From Glandiceps talaboti (taxonomy: Eukaryota; Hemichordata; Enteropneusta; Spengelidae): a stretch of DNA of 10,000 bases. Position 1 is the stretch's first letter. Each line of letters opens with the position of its first letter. The position numbers were made by a program, and so were the translations under genes. The stretch is taken from assembly GCF_964340395.1 (NCBI RefSeq), contig NC_135549.1:2752501-2762500 (forward strand), given 5' to 3'. The notes below the pieces were generated by a model. That model worked only from the letters and a program-made list of their open reading frames with translations, was not told the origin of the DNA and ran no database searches. Shown piece after piece: positions 8,376-10,000 of the stretch.

Positions 8376-9537
8376 CTCAGTATCTTGCTCTATACATTTT
8401 ATATATTGAGCAATGTCTTCGACATGTTTTTCGATACGTTGTTCACGGGCGTATATTTTGGCAAGAATAGTTGATTTATCATCATAGCTCTTTGTTTTGG
8501 TTTTAATATCACCTTCATCATCCAACACATCATAATCAATTGGCGTGGAAGAATTCTCCCTCTTCTTATGATCGAGAGGACACAGCGGCAAGGGAATACT
8601 GTTATTATCGTTAACATTCTTGACAACCGTGACATCTTGTAGTAAATGAGGTTGTTCAAAATGCTTGAACGAAGACCCGTTTTCATCGTAAAATCCATTG
8701 TTATGTTTATGGTCGTTCTGATCTCCGTCCTGAGGTCCACCTAAATCTCGCGAGACTGGCGAAGGAATGACATCATTTTCTGTTATCGACTCTACCGAAG
8801 AATCAGACCTTTTTGCTTTTCTCCGTGCACAAGGGGCCAGACCTATATATGGTGGTAGAGTTTCAATGAAAAATCTTCTGACCCATGGTCGTAACGTGTG
8901 TGTTCTAGCTGTACGATGATTCATGTTTATAACAACTGTCGTCATGATCACAGAAATCATAACGAGGGCTGTGCTGAACATGACATATTGATGTAACAAC
9001 GGTATTCCAGTAGACGTTGGAGGCATGGAGTCTGCTATTATTACACTATACACAGCCAAAGTCAGCAAGATTGATATTCCTAGTGTCATTTTCTCTCCCG
9101 AGTCCGAAGGTAAATAAAAAGTAAACAACGTCAAAACCGTTAAGACAAAGCAAGGAACGACCAAATTGACTACATAAAAGAGAGGTTTTCTCTCTAGCAC
9201 TATCGTGTAGGTAAGCATGCTATAGAAGAATATACAGCATGGATATTTTTGCATTTGAGTTTGTGCTGAAGATTCTATCAGCTCCCACTCGCTATTTTGT
9301 ACATAGTCCTCCTCAGCCACATAGTCGTCAATGGGATTAAGGTAACTTTCGTTTCCATTATACTGCCACATACCAAACTTGAGGTAACAGTGCTGTACAT
9401 CGAACGGAAATTTGATTAAATTCATAAGACATGGACTTCTCAACTTGACGGGTATACCCATATCAACGAAACCAGTGGAGAATATTCGCACAAGAGATGC
9501 TGGAGGAAGCGTATAAGATTCTCCGATCCATTCGACA
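8376..9537 (-). CDS. nAChR alpha-type Cys-loop receptor subunit, penultimate exon (partial gene, 5' end beyond window)
   Basis: This exon encodes 387 codons of a pentameric ligand-gated cation channel subunit of the plasma membrane, activated by acetylcholine in characterised relatives. Numbering from the first full codon: a 13-residue Cys-loop between C36 and C50 with the FPFD motif; loop B Trp57 in LKFGMWQY; loop C YPCC with vicinal C100/C101, followed three residues later by Tyr105, the spacing of alpha7. M1 is about 119-142 with its conserved Pro. The GEK (147-149) before M2 has no inserted proline, so cation selectivity is expected. M2 is about 150-168 with Leu at 9' and Val at 13'; M3 is about 181-203. 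A cytoplasmic loop of about 187 residues ends in an amphipathic MA-type helix (ILAKIYAREQRIEKHVEDIA). I place the exon start after a strong acceptor (ttttcacttccag); it begins with the third base of a codon. A GTG at 9491 is not a credible start. The exon ends GAG|GTAATA. Family is certain; exact subtype is not. Confidence 0.93.
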
Positions 9538-10000
9538 CTGGAAGTGAAAACAAATGATATGACAATAATAGCTATGAAAAAAAGAACACATAATCATCAA
9601 AAGTAGTTATGGCTATTTCAAGTTCCCTTTGAAGAAAAATCTCCTAACTTAAGGGATAACTGGCCAGTGTTAAAGTAGGTGACGTCAGCAGGTTAAAGTA
9701 AACTGACTTGACATTGTTATCAGACTAGAAAATGTAGAAGCCAAAAGTAAGATATTATTGCATTGTTATAATTTGATATACCCGTACGTACTTTAAACCA
9801 GTCTTCTTTAATCAGATGGTAAATTTGACAGTTTGAGTTATAATGATGCATTACTTTGGAATTCCCAACCGTCTGACAAAAACAGCGGTTCCAGCGTAGT
9901 ATTCAAAAGAAAATTACTACAATATATTTTCGTTTAAATATTGTAATTGCATACACTGTTTAATCAAATATTCGATTATTAATTTTCCGATGATTAATTG
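9538..10000 (-). other. Upstream intron (partial) of the nAChR gene
   Basis: Between the acceptor at 9538 and the window edge I find no segment encoding the expected earlier receptor motifs (the VWL...W..Y / W.PD.VLYN region). The stretch is AT-rich with many stops, so it is best read as part of the preceding intron. A pyrimidine run next to the exon (about 9540-9585) serves as the branch/polypyrimidine region. A second acceptor-like site (ttttttcatag, AG at 9573-9572) lies 34 nt upstream. Since 34 is not a multiple of 3, only one of the two can fit a given upstream exon. A perfect CRE palindrome TGACGTCA is at 9680-9687. Confidence 0.6.

Noticed and set aside
8399-8740. 113-codon minus-strand frame inside the receptor cytoplasmic-loop exon
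   Set aside because: It is an alternative frame of the receptor exon with no recognisable features.
9489-9491. GTG as start codon of the receptor frame
   Set aside because: The frame continues upstream with family-like sequence (VEWIGESYTLPPASL) to a good splice acceptor, and a receptor starting at the Cys-loop would lack a signal peptide and half the ligand-binding domain.
9540-9593. Hydrophobic run upstream of the receptor exon that resembles a signal peptide
   Set aside because: It is the translated polypyrimidine tract of the intron; there is no in-frame ATG before the stop at 9594-9596.
9792-9872. Possible 81-nt upstream exon (acceptor tttttgtcag, donor GTACGT)
   Set aside because: The peptide has no receptor similarity, and its phase-0 end does not fit the next exon, which begins with the third base of a codon.

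Overview
This window looks like AT-rich nuclear DNA from an animal, most likely a marine invertebrate. A lophotrochozoan such as a mollusc is my guess from the divergent nicotinic receptor and the repeat-rich, gene-poor layout, but nothing here fixes the phylum. There is no sign of bacterial or viral gene organisation: no operons and no ribosome binding sites, and the one gene has GT-AG introns.

The only gene I can support is the 3' part of a Cys-loop ligand-gated ion channel of the nicotinic acetylcholine receptor (nAChR) alpha type, on the minus strand at about 9537-7766. A large exon (9537-8376) encodes the end of the extracellular domain (Cys-loop, loop B Trp, loop C vicinal Cys pair), M1, M2, M3 and a long cytoplasmic loop. 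A 508-bp intron (8375-7868) follows, then a short last exon (7867-7766) with the conserved D-W-K...D-R motif, M4 and the stop codon. That last exon is too short, and in a different frame, to stand out as an ORF, yet the splice joins it in phase 0 without a gap. The 5' exons (signal peptide and first beta strands) should lie beyond position 10000.

The rest appears non-coding. 1-1404 holds nothing recognisable. 1405-3264 is a 52-bp minisatellite of about 36 tandem units, with traces of a five-unit higher-order structure. 3265-4905 is unique-looking sequence. 4906-5288 is a compact palindromic region: a perfect 24-bp inverted repeat enclosing 192 bp, abutting a second foldback with 66-nt arms and a 12-nt loop. 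5621-5714 is a GA/GACA microsatellite and 6283-6317 an AC microsatellite. 7199-7262 looks like the 3' end of a non-LTR retrotransposon on the minus strand, ending in a pentanucleotide tail. The points most worth a second look are the reconstructed receptor 3' end, the five-unit structure of the minisatellite, and the double inverted-repeat element.
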